A stretch of DNA of 54,731 nucleotides from NCBI RefSeq assembly GCF_000242455.2, contig NC_019893.1, positions 1 to 54,731 on the forward strand, given 5' to 3'. The translations under genes were made by a program, and so were the position numbers. Numbering within the stretch: the first letter of the stretch is position 1; every line of letters starts with the position of its first letter. Of this stretch, positions 27,028-34,570 are shown piece after piece. This DNA comes from Singulisphaera acidiphila DSM 18658 (GTDB lineage Bacteria > Planctomycetota > Planctomycetia > Isosphaerales > Isosphaeraceae). Below the pieces are notes generated by a model. The model searched no databases. It was not told the origin of the DNA and saw only the letters and a program-made list of their open reading frames with translations.

Positions 27028-28485
27028 CTACGACGATGCTGGTGAACGAAGGATCTCGTTAATGACCCGCCCGTGGACGTCGGTCAGGCGGCGGTCGCTA
27101 CCATTATGGCGAAACGTCAGGCGCTCGTGATCGATGCCAAGCAAATGGAGGATCGTGGCGTGGAGGTCGTAGCAGTAGGTGGGGTGCCGGGCCTTCCAGG
27201 ACCACTCGTCGCTCTCGCCGAAAGCTACGCCCCCCTCAATGCCTGCCCCAGTGAGCCAGGAGACGAAGGTGCCGCCGTTATGGTCGCGTCCCAGGCTCCC
27301 TTGGCTGAAGGGCATCCGGCCGAACTCGGTGGTCCAGATCACCAGGGTGTCCTCCAGGAGGCCACGGGCCTTGAGATCCTTGACCAACCCAGCGACTGGC
27401 TTGTCGGTGCTGAGTGCGATCGATCCGAGGGCCTTGTCGACGTCGTTGTGGTTGTCCCAGTTCCCTGTCGCTCCCCCGGCACCGCTCCAGACCTGGACGA
27501 AGCGGACGCCACGTTCAAGCAGGCGTCGCGCGGTGAGGCAATTGCGCCCGAACTCATCAGTGACCTTGTCGTCGAGTCCATAGAGTGCGCGGGTGGCCTG
27601 CGACTCACCCGAGAGATTGAGCACTTCGGGCGCACTGAGCTGCATCCGCGCGGCCATCTCGTAAGACGAGAGGCGAGCCTCAAGCCGTGAGTCTCCCGGT
27701 GACCGGGTCATGTGGTCGCGATTCAAGGTCTTGAGCAAGGCCCGGCCATCTGCCTCGGCCGTGGGTGTGATGTATCGGGCCGACTCGGGCGGGAACAGGT
27801 CGGCGATTGGCACCGGGGCGGTGGCCTTGATGATCGTTCCTTGATGGGCAACGGGCAGGAAGGCCGAGGAGAAGTTGCCGGAATTGTTGTACGGCAGGCC
27901 GCGTGAGTCGGGCAGAACGACGAAGGTGGGGAGATTGTCGTTCAGGCTGCCCAGGCCGTACGAGATCCAGGAGCCCATGCTCGGGAACCCGGGCGTGACA
28001 AACCCCGTGTTCTGCATGTAGCTGGCCGGGCCGTGGACGTTTGTTTTGGAGGCCATCGACATCAGGAAGGCCAGGTCATCCACGATCGTCGCAACATGCG
28101 GGAACACGGAGCTAACCCAGCGGCCGGACTCGCCGTACTGCTTCCAATCCCAGGGGCTCTTGAGGACCTTGCCCGGCACGCTCGTCACGGCCTCGACCCG
28201 GCTGCCGGGGTCGAACGTCTGGCCATGGCGTTTGATCAGTTCGGGCTTGTAGTCGAACGTGTCGCACTGGCTGGCGCCACCGTTCATGAAGAGTTGAACG
28301 ATTCGACGGACCTTGGGCCGATGATGCAAGCCGCCATCAAGCTTGGCCATTGCCTCCGTAGTGCCCGCCAGCAGGCCGTCTTTGCCCAGCATCTGGGCCA
28401 CTGCGATTCCGCCCAGCCCTCCCCCGAGTCGCCAGAGGAACTCGCGGCGGCCGAGTAGGTCAGGTGAAGAGGTTGCGATGGTCAT
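27028..28485 (-). CDS. DUF1501 domain protein, first module copy
   Basis: 485 residues. Tat signal GRREFLWRLGGGLGGIAVAQML directly after a short leader. DUF1501 motifs: LFMNGGASQCDTFDYKP (Ala replaces the usual Pro of GGPS), MASKTNVHGPASYMQNTGF, WTTEFGRMPFSQ, GRDHNGGTFVSWLTGAGIEGG and DLHATILHLLGIDH. The start lies 15 bases after the stop of the upstream PSCyt1 gene, with AGAGGA as a possible ribosome site. It mirrors the 23049-24509 gene in position and length, so the two modules look like an old tandem duplication or a paired acquisition. Confidence 0.9.
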   Translation of the reverse strand: MTIATSSPDLLGRREFLWRLGGGLGGIAVAQMLGKDGLLAGTTEAMAKLDGGLHHRPKVRRIVQLFMNGGASQCDTFDYKPELIKRHGQTFDPGSRVEAVTSVPGKVLKSPWDWKQYGESGRWVSSVFPHVATIVDDLAFLMSMASKTNVHGPASYMQNTGFVTPGFPSMGSWISYGLGSLNDNLPTFVVLPDSRGLPYNNSGNFSSAFLPVAHQGTIIKATAPVPIADLFPPESARYITPTAEADGRALLKTLNRDHMTRSPGDSRLEARLSSYEMAARMQLSAPEVLNLSGESQATRALYGLDDKVTDEFGRNCLTARRLLERGVRFVQVWSGAGGATGNWDNHNDVDKALGSIALSTDKPVAGLVKDLKARGLLEDTLVIWTTEFGRMPFSQGSLGRDHNGGTFVSWLTGAGIEGGVAFGESDEWSWKARHPTYCYDLHATILHLLGIDHERLTFRHNGSDRRLTDVHGRVINEILRSPASS

Positions 28486-28500
28486 GGCGGTCCCGATCCT

Positions 28501-31500
28501 CTAATTCACGAACATGAACTCGTTACTATTCAGGATCAGGCGGCACGCATTGGCCATGCCGTGCTTGGCAGCGTATGCGACGAACGCCTCAGACTCTTCA
28601 TGGGAGGGCGAGCGGCCGATTGCGAGCTGATAGGCCGCCTCGACCTGGCCGGCGGTGTCGAGGGCGAGCTTGCCGACCCGCTCGGCAAAGTGTTCGCTCT
28701 GCCGCACGATGAAGCGGTCGTTCAGCATCGCCAGGGCTTGGAGCGCAGTCACCGACGCGTTTCGCGTCGGGCTGAGCTGCGACGCGTCGGGGCAGTCCAT
28801 TGAATCCATAAATGGATCGGGGAGTGTACGAAACAGGAACCGATAAACACTCCGCCGGTAGCTCGCCGGGCTGTCGACGTCAAACTGGAGGTAGTTCACC
28901 ATCGGGGTAACGTGAATGCCGGGGGATTCGACGAACTGGCGCACCGACGGCCCACCCATCGTCAAGTCGAGCTTGCCGGAGATCTGAAGAACCGCGTCGC
29001 GCACCGACTCCGCATCGAGTCGCGCACGATTCATCCGCCAAAGCAAGGTATTGTCGGCGTCCAGCTCGGCCGCCCGCGCATCGTGACGGCACGCTTGGCG
29101 ATAAACGGAACTGGTGAAGATCAGACGGTCCAGCTGCTTGAGTGACCCGCCGCCGTCTCGGAACGTGACAGCCAGCCAGTCGACCAACTCGGGGTGACTT
29201 GGCTTCGCTCCCATCTGGCCGAGGTCATTGGGCGAATCGGCCAGGCCTCGGCCGAAATGGTAGTGCCAGACCCGGTTGACGATCGAGCGCCAGGTCAGAA
29301 CATTCTTCGGGTCGGTGATCCAGCGAGCCAGGGCCGCGCGGCGGCTCCCCTCGTCGTTGAGGTCGGCCAGCGTGAACCGCGCGTCGAGGCCTGGTACGCA
29401 CGCCAAGGCCCCCGGCGCCGCCGGACGAACCGGGTTATTGATATCGCCCCGCTTCAGGACATGGACCGGCCGGGGAGCCTTCGCTGGAACGAAGCTATGC
29501 TCGGGCGTGAAGTCGTGAGCGGCGGCGTAGACCTTTGACACGGGTGGGATCGCGGCGAGCTTCCGCTCCAGTTCCTCGATCACCGCTTTGATCTCGGGGG
29601 CGATCGTGTAGTAGTACGCCGTCAGCTCCGCTCGTTCGGCCTCGGTACGGATCGGCGTGGGGGTCGTGAGGATCTTGGCAATCGGGTCCGGCAGCGGCCG
29701 GGCCAACGTCGGGTGGGATGTCGTGGCTGCCGAGAGTCTGAGCCGGCCGATCAGGTGGCCGCCGCCGTGCGATTGCTCGAGAGTGAAGGTCAGCTCCGTC
29801 TCGCCGTCGATCCCCAGCAGTTCGGAAGTCTCGAAGATCGCCTGGTGGGACTTGCCAACCGCAGGGTGGATTCCCCAAGCCGTCGCCGGGTTGCCGTCGA
29901 TCGCCTTGGCGATATCCCACCCTTGCTGATCGAAGTCAGCGGCCGGGTTGCGCAAGAGGATCGGCCGAGCGGCCGCCGTGTTTGATACGGGGGCGGCCTT
30001 GATCCGGAACTCGGATAGATGGAGGTTGCCGTTATCCTGGCGGCCCGGCCCTTTCTGGGGCAGACTGTCGTCGCTCAGGACCTCGAGGCGAACCGCGGTG
30101 ATCCCCTTCAAGCCGGACCGCGCCACGATCGTGTAGGTATCGACCTCGGGCCTGGGGCCGCCGAACCGGATCGAGCCATCCGGCTGCTTGTCCGTCGTTG
30201 CGCCTCCGGCCGAGGTAAACGTCAAGGGATCGAGCGTTATCCAGGCGATCGACTCGGCAGCGGCCGACTCCCAGGCGGCCTGCCCCGAGGCAAGTGCCGT
30301 GCGAATCGCTGGGTCGAGCATCGCATCGACTTCCTCTTTTCGGCTTGATTGAAGGCCCTTCTTCTTCGCGAGCAAGGGTGCGCGGAGGGATTCAGATTTG
30401 GGGTCGAGGTCATACGGTCGTTCTGCGCGGTCGACGCCCGCGAAGACCGCCTGAAGGCCGTAATACTCCGCCTGCGAAATCGGGTCAAACTTGTGGTCGT
30501 GGCAACGGGCGCAGTGGACTGTGGAGCTGGTGAAAGTGGCCATGGTGGTTGCCACCATGTCGTCGCGGTCGAGGTTTTGAGCGACCTTCTTGTCGAGGGT
30601 ATCGTCCCGAATGTCGCGCTGAGAACTTTCGTCCCAGGGGCCTGCGGCGATGAAGCCGAGTGCGACAATCGCTTGCGGATCGCCGGGGAATAAGACATCG
30701 CCGGCGAGTTGCTCCTGAACGAACCTTGTGTACGGGGTATCATTGTTGAACGACCGGATCAGGTAGTCGCGATAGGGCCAGGCATTGGGCCGAGGGCGGT
30801 CCTGGTCGTTTCCGTGGGTTTCGGCGAAGTGGACGACGTCCATCCACCGCCTTGCCCAGCGCTCGCCATAGCGGGGACTCTCCAACAGTCGATCGACCAA
30901 CCGTTCATAGGCGTCGGCCGCCGGGTCGGCAATGAAAGCGGTGACATCCTCGGGAGTCGGCGGTAGTCCGGTCATGTCGAAAGTCAACCGCCGAATCAGG
31001 GTTCTCCGATCCGCTTCGGGCGATGGTGATAGCCCCTTCTCCTCGAGCCTGGCTAGGATGAAATGATCGATCGGCGTCCGCCCCCACCCTTGGTTGATCG
31101 GGCGAGGCACGTCGGGTCGGATGAGCGGTTTGAGCGACCAGTGCGTCCCCTGCTCTGCCTGTACCGGAACGTTCGACCTGGAGAACCACTCGGCCCCCTG
31201 GTCGATCCAGGCGCGGATCAGGTCGACCTGGCTTGCGTTGAGCCTTGACCCCTTCGGTGGCATAACCTCGTCGGGATCGAGTGCTGCAATGAGTTGGACA
31301 AGACGACTCTTCGCCCCTTGGCCGGGAACGATCGCCGGCTCACCCGACTCGCCCCCCCGGATCGCGGCGTCACGGCGATCGAGCCGATAGCCGCTGCGCT
31401 GTCTCGCGGGGCCATGGCACTTGGCACAGTGTTCGGCCAGGAGGGGTTCGATCTCACGCTCGAAATCCACCTTGCGGTTGGCCGGCTCGATCGCGTGGGA

Positions 31501-31557
31501 CGTCACGGCCGCAACGCAAAGCGTCAGAAACCCGGCCAGGCGAAGAGATCGTCGCAT
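28501..31557 (-). CDS. PSCyt1 / DUF1549 / DUF1553 protein with inserted sandwich-like domain, first module copy
   Basis: 1018 residues from ATG 31557 (MRRSLRLAGFLTLCVAAVTS signal peptide); a longer in-frame start at 31671 would place 38 charged residues before the signal. PSCyt1 holds HCAKCHGP and EVMPPKGS as possible heme ligands. DUF1549 has DHFILARLEEKGL, FDMTGLPPTPED and a second CxxCH (HCARCHDHKFDP). An extra region of about 200 residues (about 430-640; SGLKGITAVRLEVLSDDSLP, AKAIDGNPATAWGIHP) resembles F5/8- or LamG-like sandwich domains found in some planctomycete members. DUF1553 ends the protein (NRVWHYHFGRGLADSPND, HPELVDWLAV). First gene of a four-gene run to 23049. Confidence 0.9.
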   Translation of the reverse strand: MRRSLRLAGFLTLCVAAVTSHAIEPANRKVDFEREIEPLLAEHCAKCHGPARQRSGYRLDRRDAAIRGGESGEPAIVPGQGAKSRLVQLIAALDPDEVMPPKGSRLNASQVDLIRAWIDQGAEWFSRSNVPVQAEQGTHWSLKPLIRPDVPRPINQGWGRTPIDHFILARLEEKGLSPSPEADRRTLIRRLTFDMTGLPPTPEDVTAFIADPAADAYERLVDRLLESPRYGERWARRWMDVVHFAETHGNDQDRPRPNAWPYRDYLIRSFNNDTPYTRFVQEQLAGDVLFPGDPQAIVALGFIAAGPWDESSQRDIRDDTLDKKVAQNLDRDDMVATTMATFTSSTVHCARCHDHKFDPISQAEYYGLQAVFAGVDRAERPYDLDPKSESLRAPLLAKKKGLQSSRKEEVDAMLDPAIRTALASGQAAWESAAAESIAWITLDPLTFTSAGGATTDKQPDGSIRFGGPRPEVDTYTIVARSGLKGITAVRLEVLSDDSLPQKGPGRQDNGNLHLSEFRIKAAPVSNTAAARPILLRNPAADFDQQGWDIAKAIDGNPATAWGIHPAVGKSHQAIFETSELLGIDGETELTFTLEQSHGGGHLIGRLRLSAATTSHPTLARPLPDPIAKILTTPTPIRTEAERAELTAYYYTIAPEIKAVIEELERKLAAIPPVSKVYAAAHDFTPEHSFVPAKAPRPVHVLKRGDINNPVRPAAPGALACVPGLDARFTLADLNDEGSRRAALARWITDPKNVLTWRSIVNRVWHYHFGRGLADSPNDLGQMGAKPSHPELVDWLAVTFRDGGGSLKQLDRLIFTSSVYRQACRHDARAAELDADNTLLWRMNRARLDAESVRDAVLQISGKLDLTMGGPSVRQFVESPGIHVTPMVNYLQFDVDSPASYRRSVYRFLFRTLPDPFMDSMDCPDASQLSPTRNASVTALQALAMLNDRFIVRQSEHFAERVGKLALDTAGQVEAAYQLAIGRSPSHEESEAFVAYAAKHGMANACRLILNSNEFMFVN

Positions 31558-31677
31558 CGCTACATGACTCGCGATCCGCGTCGATCCGCGGCGGTTGTCC
31601 ACTCTTCGGATCGGACGCACCCTTGGGATTGAAGCCCAATGATACCTGAGATCCGCTCGACTCGCCCGCATTTTCCA

Positions 31678-31801
31678 GAATCAGCATTCCCTGGGACCGC
31701 GGGCGTCCCGCCCGATTTTCAAATTAATTAATATTATTAATTTTTAATTACACATATTTAATATTGACTTAGAATTCTGTAGTCCCAGGGAATGCCGATT
31801 C
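31678..31801. repeat. MITE-like element: 20-bp terminal inverted repeats around an AT-rich core
   Basis: GAATCAGCATTCCCTGGGAC (31678-31697) matches the reverse complement of 31782-31801 at 19 of 20 positions. Just inside the left arm is a CGGGCG/CGCCCG hairpin (31700-31705 and 31709-31714). The core 31715-31780 is almost purely A/T. It sits between the divergent PSCyt1 and MOSC genes. It could be a non-autonomous mobile element, a dispersed planctomycete repeat, or a promoter-region cruciform. No clear target duplication was found. Confidence 0.55.
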
Positions 31802-31899
31802 CAGGTTCACTTCAAGTCTTCTGGGACCGATCGCCCGCCGTGGTTATGGTATTTGAAGGAGTGTCGTTGAGGATCAGCAAAGGAGAGAGGGAGAGGCTC

Positions 31900-32535
31900 A
31901 TGCGTGTGGTTTCGGTCAATGTAGGAAGACCGCGTCTTGTCACCTGGCAAGGGAACACGGTCCTCACCGGCATCTTCAAGAACCCCGTGGATGGACCGAT
32001 TCCTTTGCGTCGCGAAAACCTTGACGGCGACGCTCAAGCGGACCTGAGCGTACACGGTGGGCCGGACAAGGCCGTCTATGCCTATCCATTCGAGCACTAC
32101 AACGACTGGCAAACGCTGCTTGGCCGCGACCTCCCCTTCGGTGCCTTTGGCGAGAACCTCACAACCGAAGGGCTCCTCGAGGACTCGGTTCATATCGGCG
32201 ATGAGTTCCGCGTGGGAACAGCCCTCTTGGTCGTCACCCAACCACGGATGCCTTGCTTCAAACTCGGCATCCGGTTCGGCGACCCGACCATGGTCAAGAC
32301 GTTCCTCAAAATGGGCCGGCCGGGGATCTATTTCGGCGTGCGAGAAGAAGGTGAGATTGGCCCCGGCGATTCGATCCAGCGAGTCAGTCAGGACAAGTCC
32401 CAGGTGACGGTCACCGCGATGCTTCAATTGATCCTGAATCGCAACGCGGATTCTGCGCACATTCGCCGACTGCTGAATGTCCCCGCATTGGCCGCCGTCT
32501 GGCGAGCGGAGTTCGAGGAACGGCTCCAGCCTTGA
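31900..32535 (+). CDS. MOSC domain protein (YiiM-like)
   Basis: 211 residues from ATG 31900, preceded by GGAGAGG at good spacing; upstream in-frame sequence runs into the inverted repeat and is not conserved-looking. MOSC domains bind a sulfur or molybdenum cofactor-linked group; YiiM-like proteins reduce N-hydroxylated substrates. Visible motifs: SVHGGPDKAVYAYPFEHY (about 49-66), FGENLTTEGLLED, and QPRMPCFKLGIRFG with the conserved Cys (about 120). The C-terminal 3-alpha domain (AMLQLILNRN, LLNVPALAAVWRAEFEERL) supports the YiiM type. No partner reductase is nearby. Assignment to the family is firm, the substrate is not. Confidence 0.9.
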   Translation: MRVVSVNVGRPRLVTWQGNTVLTGIFKNPVDGPIPLRRENLDGDAQADLSVHGGPDKAVYAYPFEHYNDWQTLLGRDLPFGAFGENLTTEGLLEDSVHIGDEFRVGTALLVVTQPRMPCFKLGIRFGDPTMVKTFLKMGRPGIYFGVREEGEIGPGDSIQRVSQDKSQVTVTAMLQLILNRNADSAHIRRLLNVPALAAVWRAEFEERLQP

Positions 32536-32650
32536 GCAGGACCTGGTTGTTCCCAACGGCCAACCCGAGTAAATTCAGGTTTCAGTATGACTGTTGTCAG
32601 AGATCAGGGTTGCTGACTCACGAAGAAAAACAAGGTAGAGGGGTGTCGCC

Positions 32651-34450
32651 ATGCTCGAACTCCCCATTCTTCGCGTGGAAGCCCGTATTTCCGCGCGAAG
32701 TTGGCTGACCTATGCGAGCCGTGCGGCTTATGGCGTACTTCTGCTCTGGTTCTTCTGGATCTTCCATCGGAACCACGAGGGTTGGCGAACCGGTCGACCT
32801 CTCTCCAGCAAGGAACTGGCCGAATTCGCCGTGGCGGCGTTCGAATGGCTGGCTGTGGGCCAGGCATTTCTCGTGCTGATCCTTGTGCCAGGGTTGGTTG
32901 CCGAAGCCGTGGCCGAGGAGAGGGTGAGGCAGACTCTCTCCGGTCTCCTCGTGTCTGACCTGTCGAGCGCTGCGATCCTCATCGACAAGCTCGTGGCCAA
33001 GATGCTCCGCGTTGGCGTCCTCCTGACCGTGGGGTTACCGATCGCGTTCTTATTGGCTTTGCTCGGGGGCGTTGATCCACGATCCGTCGCTTATGCGTAT
33101 GGCGGTATGCTCTCGACGGCCGTGTTTTTGGCCACGTTCTCGCTGCTTGTCTCAGTCTATGCTAAGAAGCCGAGGAATGCCGTTCTCTTCGTCTACCTGG
33201 TCGAGATTCCGTGGCTCGTGATCCCCTGGGTGGCCAACTTCGCCATGGTGAGAGGGCCACTTTGGTGGGTGAACGACTGGATCTTCCCAACGACCCCCCT
33301 TTCGCTTGTCGCTCCGTCAAATATCGCGGCCTGGTCTCGCCAAGGGCCTATCCGCTGGTTTCTCGAGAGAACGCCATTGTTTTCTCCGATGCCTCCGAGT
33401 TGGGGAGGAATGGGTCTGGCAGTTCTCGCTGCGCCCCTGGGACAGATGATTGTTTTGCAACTGACCTACGGTGCGGTGTTCTTGCTCTGGGCTTCTGCCC
33501 GCCTCCGGCCTGCTGCGCGACGGCTTGCGGATTCCCCGCAACGGCCGCCGACCGTGGACCGGTTTCGAGGGGAGTCCTGGCTTCGGCCACTCTACGGTGA
33601 CGATCCGATGCTCTGTAAAGAGTGCAATTTCGCCATGTCGGGCTCGGCCCGACTCATCGTCGGGATGGGGGTGTTTGCCCTCGGCCTCCTCGTTCTCTTT
33701 AGTCATCAAGCTTTTGCTTATCGCTATTGCTTTGCGCTTGATGAGTACTTCAAGTTTGGTTACGAAATCGGCAGGTATGGCAGAGGTGGGCTCGCACGAG
33801 CAGGGTTTCTGAGCCTGTTGAACGGCTACGCCATTCTCTTCTATATCGTTGCACTGACGGCAGTTGCGGTTGATTCGGCAACCGGCGTGACGGGCGAAAA
33901 AGAGGCCGGGACCTGGGACGGATTGATTGGCACAGCACTGGAGCACACCGAGATCATTCGGGCGAAGGTGCTCGGAGCGCTTGTCCGGCAACGTACCCTC
34001 CTCGTTTTAGTGCCCGCCCCCTGGCTCTTCGGAACCGCATTTGGGGCGTTACATCCTGTTGGCTTGCTCCTGGCGATGACGGGCCTGATGGCGTTTCTCA
34101 CCTTTGCCTCAACGCTGGGAACCTTGTTCTCGCTTCGATCGAAATCCTCGGGCCGGGCCCTGACTCTGACGTTTGGCGTCCTTCTCGTCCTGAACCTCGG
34201 GACTTTGTTCGCCAGCGGTCTTCTGATGGGCTCAAGCCAGTCCGCTGCCCTGCTTGGCAACACGCCCTTTCTTTTGAACTTCTTGCCTATTTCGACGCTG
34301 CTTATGACGACGATCGTTGCCCAGCCCGGCAAGGGGGCGCTCTTACTGGGCCTGCTGTCAGCTTATGTCACGGCCTATGCGGCTACCGCCTGGATCCTTT
34401 ACCGGGCGGCGAACCGCCTGGAAGCGAGGAACCCCAACCGACCAAACTGA
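32651..34450 (+). CDS. ABC-2-type transporter permease-like membrane protein
   Basis: 599 residues, about twelve hydrophobic helices in two similar halves (about 20-300 and 330-590). Each half has the ABC-2/gliding-type feature of an early helix, an amphipathic stretch such as EERVRQTLSGLLVSDLSSAAILIDKLVAK (shown in part: residues about 90-118) or EKEAGTWDGLIGTALEHTE (about 416-434), and closely packed helices. ABC-2 permeases move lipids, polysaccharides or drugs with an ATPase; none is encoded beside it, so the ATPase must be elsewhere or lost. The hydrolase-TPR gene starts 120 bases downstream on the same strand. Membrane location is certain, transport role is family inference. Confidence 0.78.
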   Translation: MLELPILRVEARISARSWLTYASRAAYGVLLLWFFWIFHRNHEGWRTGRPLSSKELAEFAVAAFEWLAVGQAFLVLILVPGLVAEAVAEERVRQTLSGLLVSDLSSAAILIDKLVAKMLRVGVLLTVGLPIAFLLALLGGVDPRSVAYAYGGMLSTAVFLATFSLLVSVYAKKPRNAVLFVYLVEIPWLVIPWVANFAMVRGPLWWVNDWIFPTTPLSLVAPSNIAAWSRQGPIRWFLERTPLFSPMPPSWGGMGLAVLAAPLGQMIVLQLTYGAVFLLWASARLRPAARRLADSPQRPPTVDRFRGESWLRPLYGDDPMLCKECNFAMSGSARLIVGMGVFALGLLVLFSHQAFAYRYCFALDEYFKFGYEIGRYGRGGLARAGFLSLLNGYAILFYIVALTAVAVDSATGVTGEKEAGTWDGLIGTALEHTEIIRAKVLGALVRQRTLLVLVPAPWLFGTAFGALHPVGLLLAMTGLMAFLTFASTLGTLFSLRSKSSGRALTLTFGVLLVLNLGTLFASGLLMGSSQSAALLGNTPFLLNFLPISTLLMTTIVAQPGKGALLLGLLSAYVTAYAATAWILYRAANRLEARNPNRPN

Positions 34451-34570
34451 TCTTGTGGGAGGGGACCGATCGGATATGGTAGCGGTGCGCCAATAGAGAC
34501 TCTTGTTAGGAACGCTTTGGCCGGCTGATCGGGTGCCTCGTTCAGGAGGAATAGGGGAAAGGCCGGTGCC

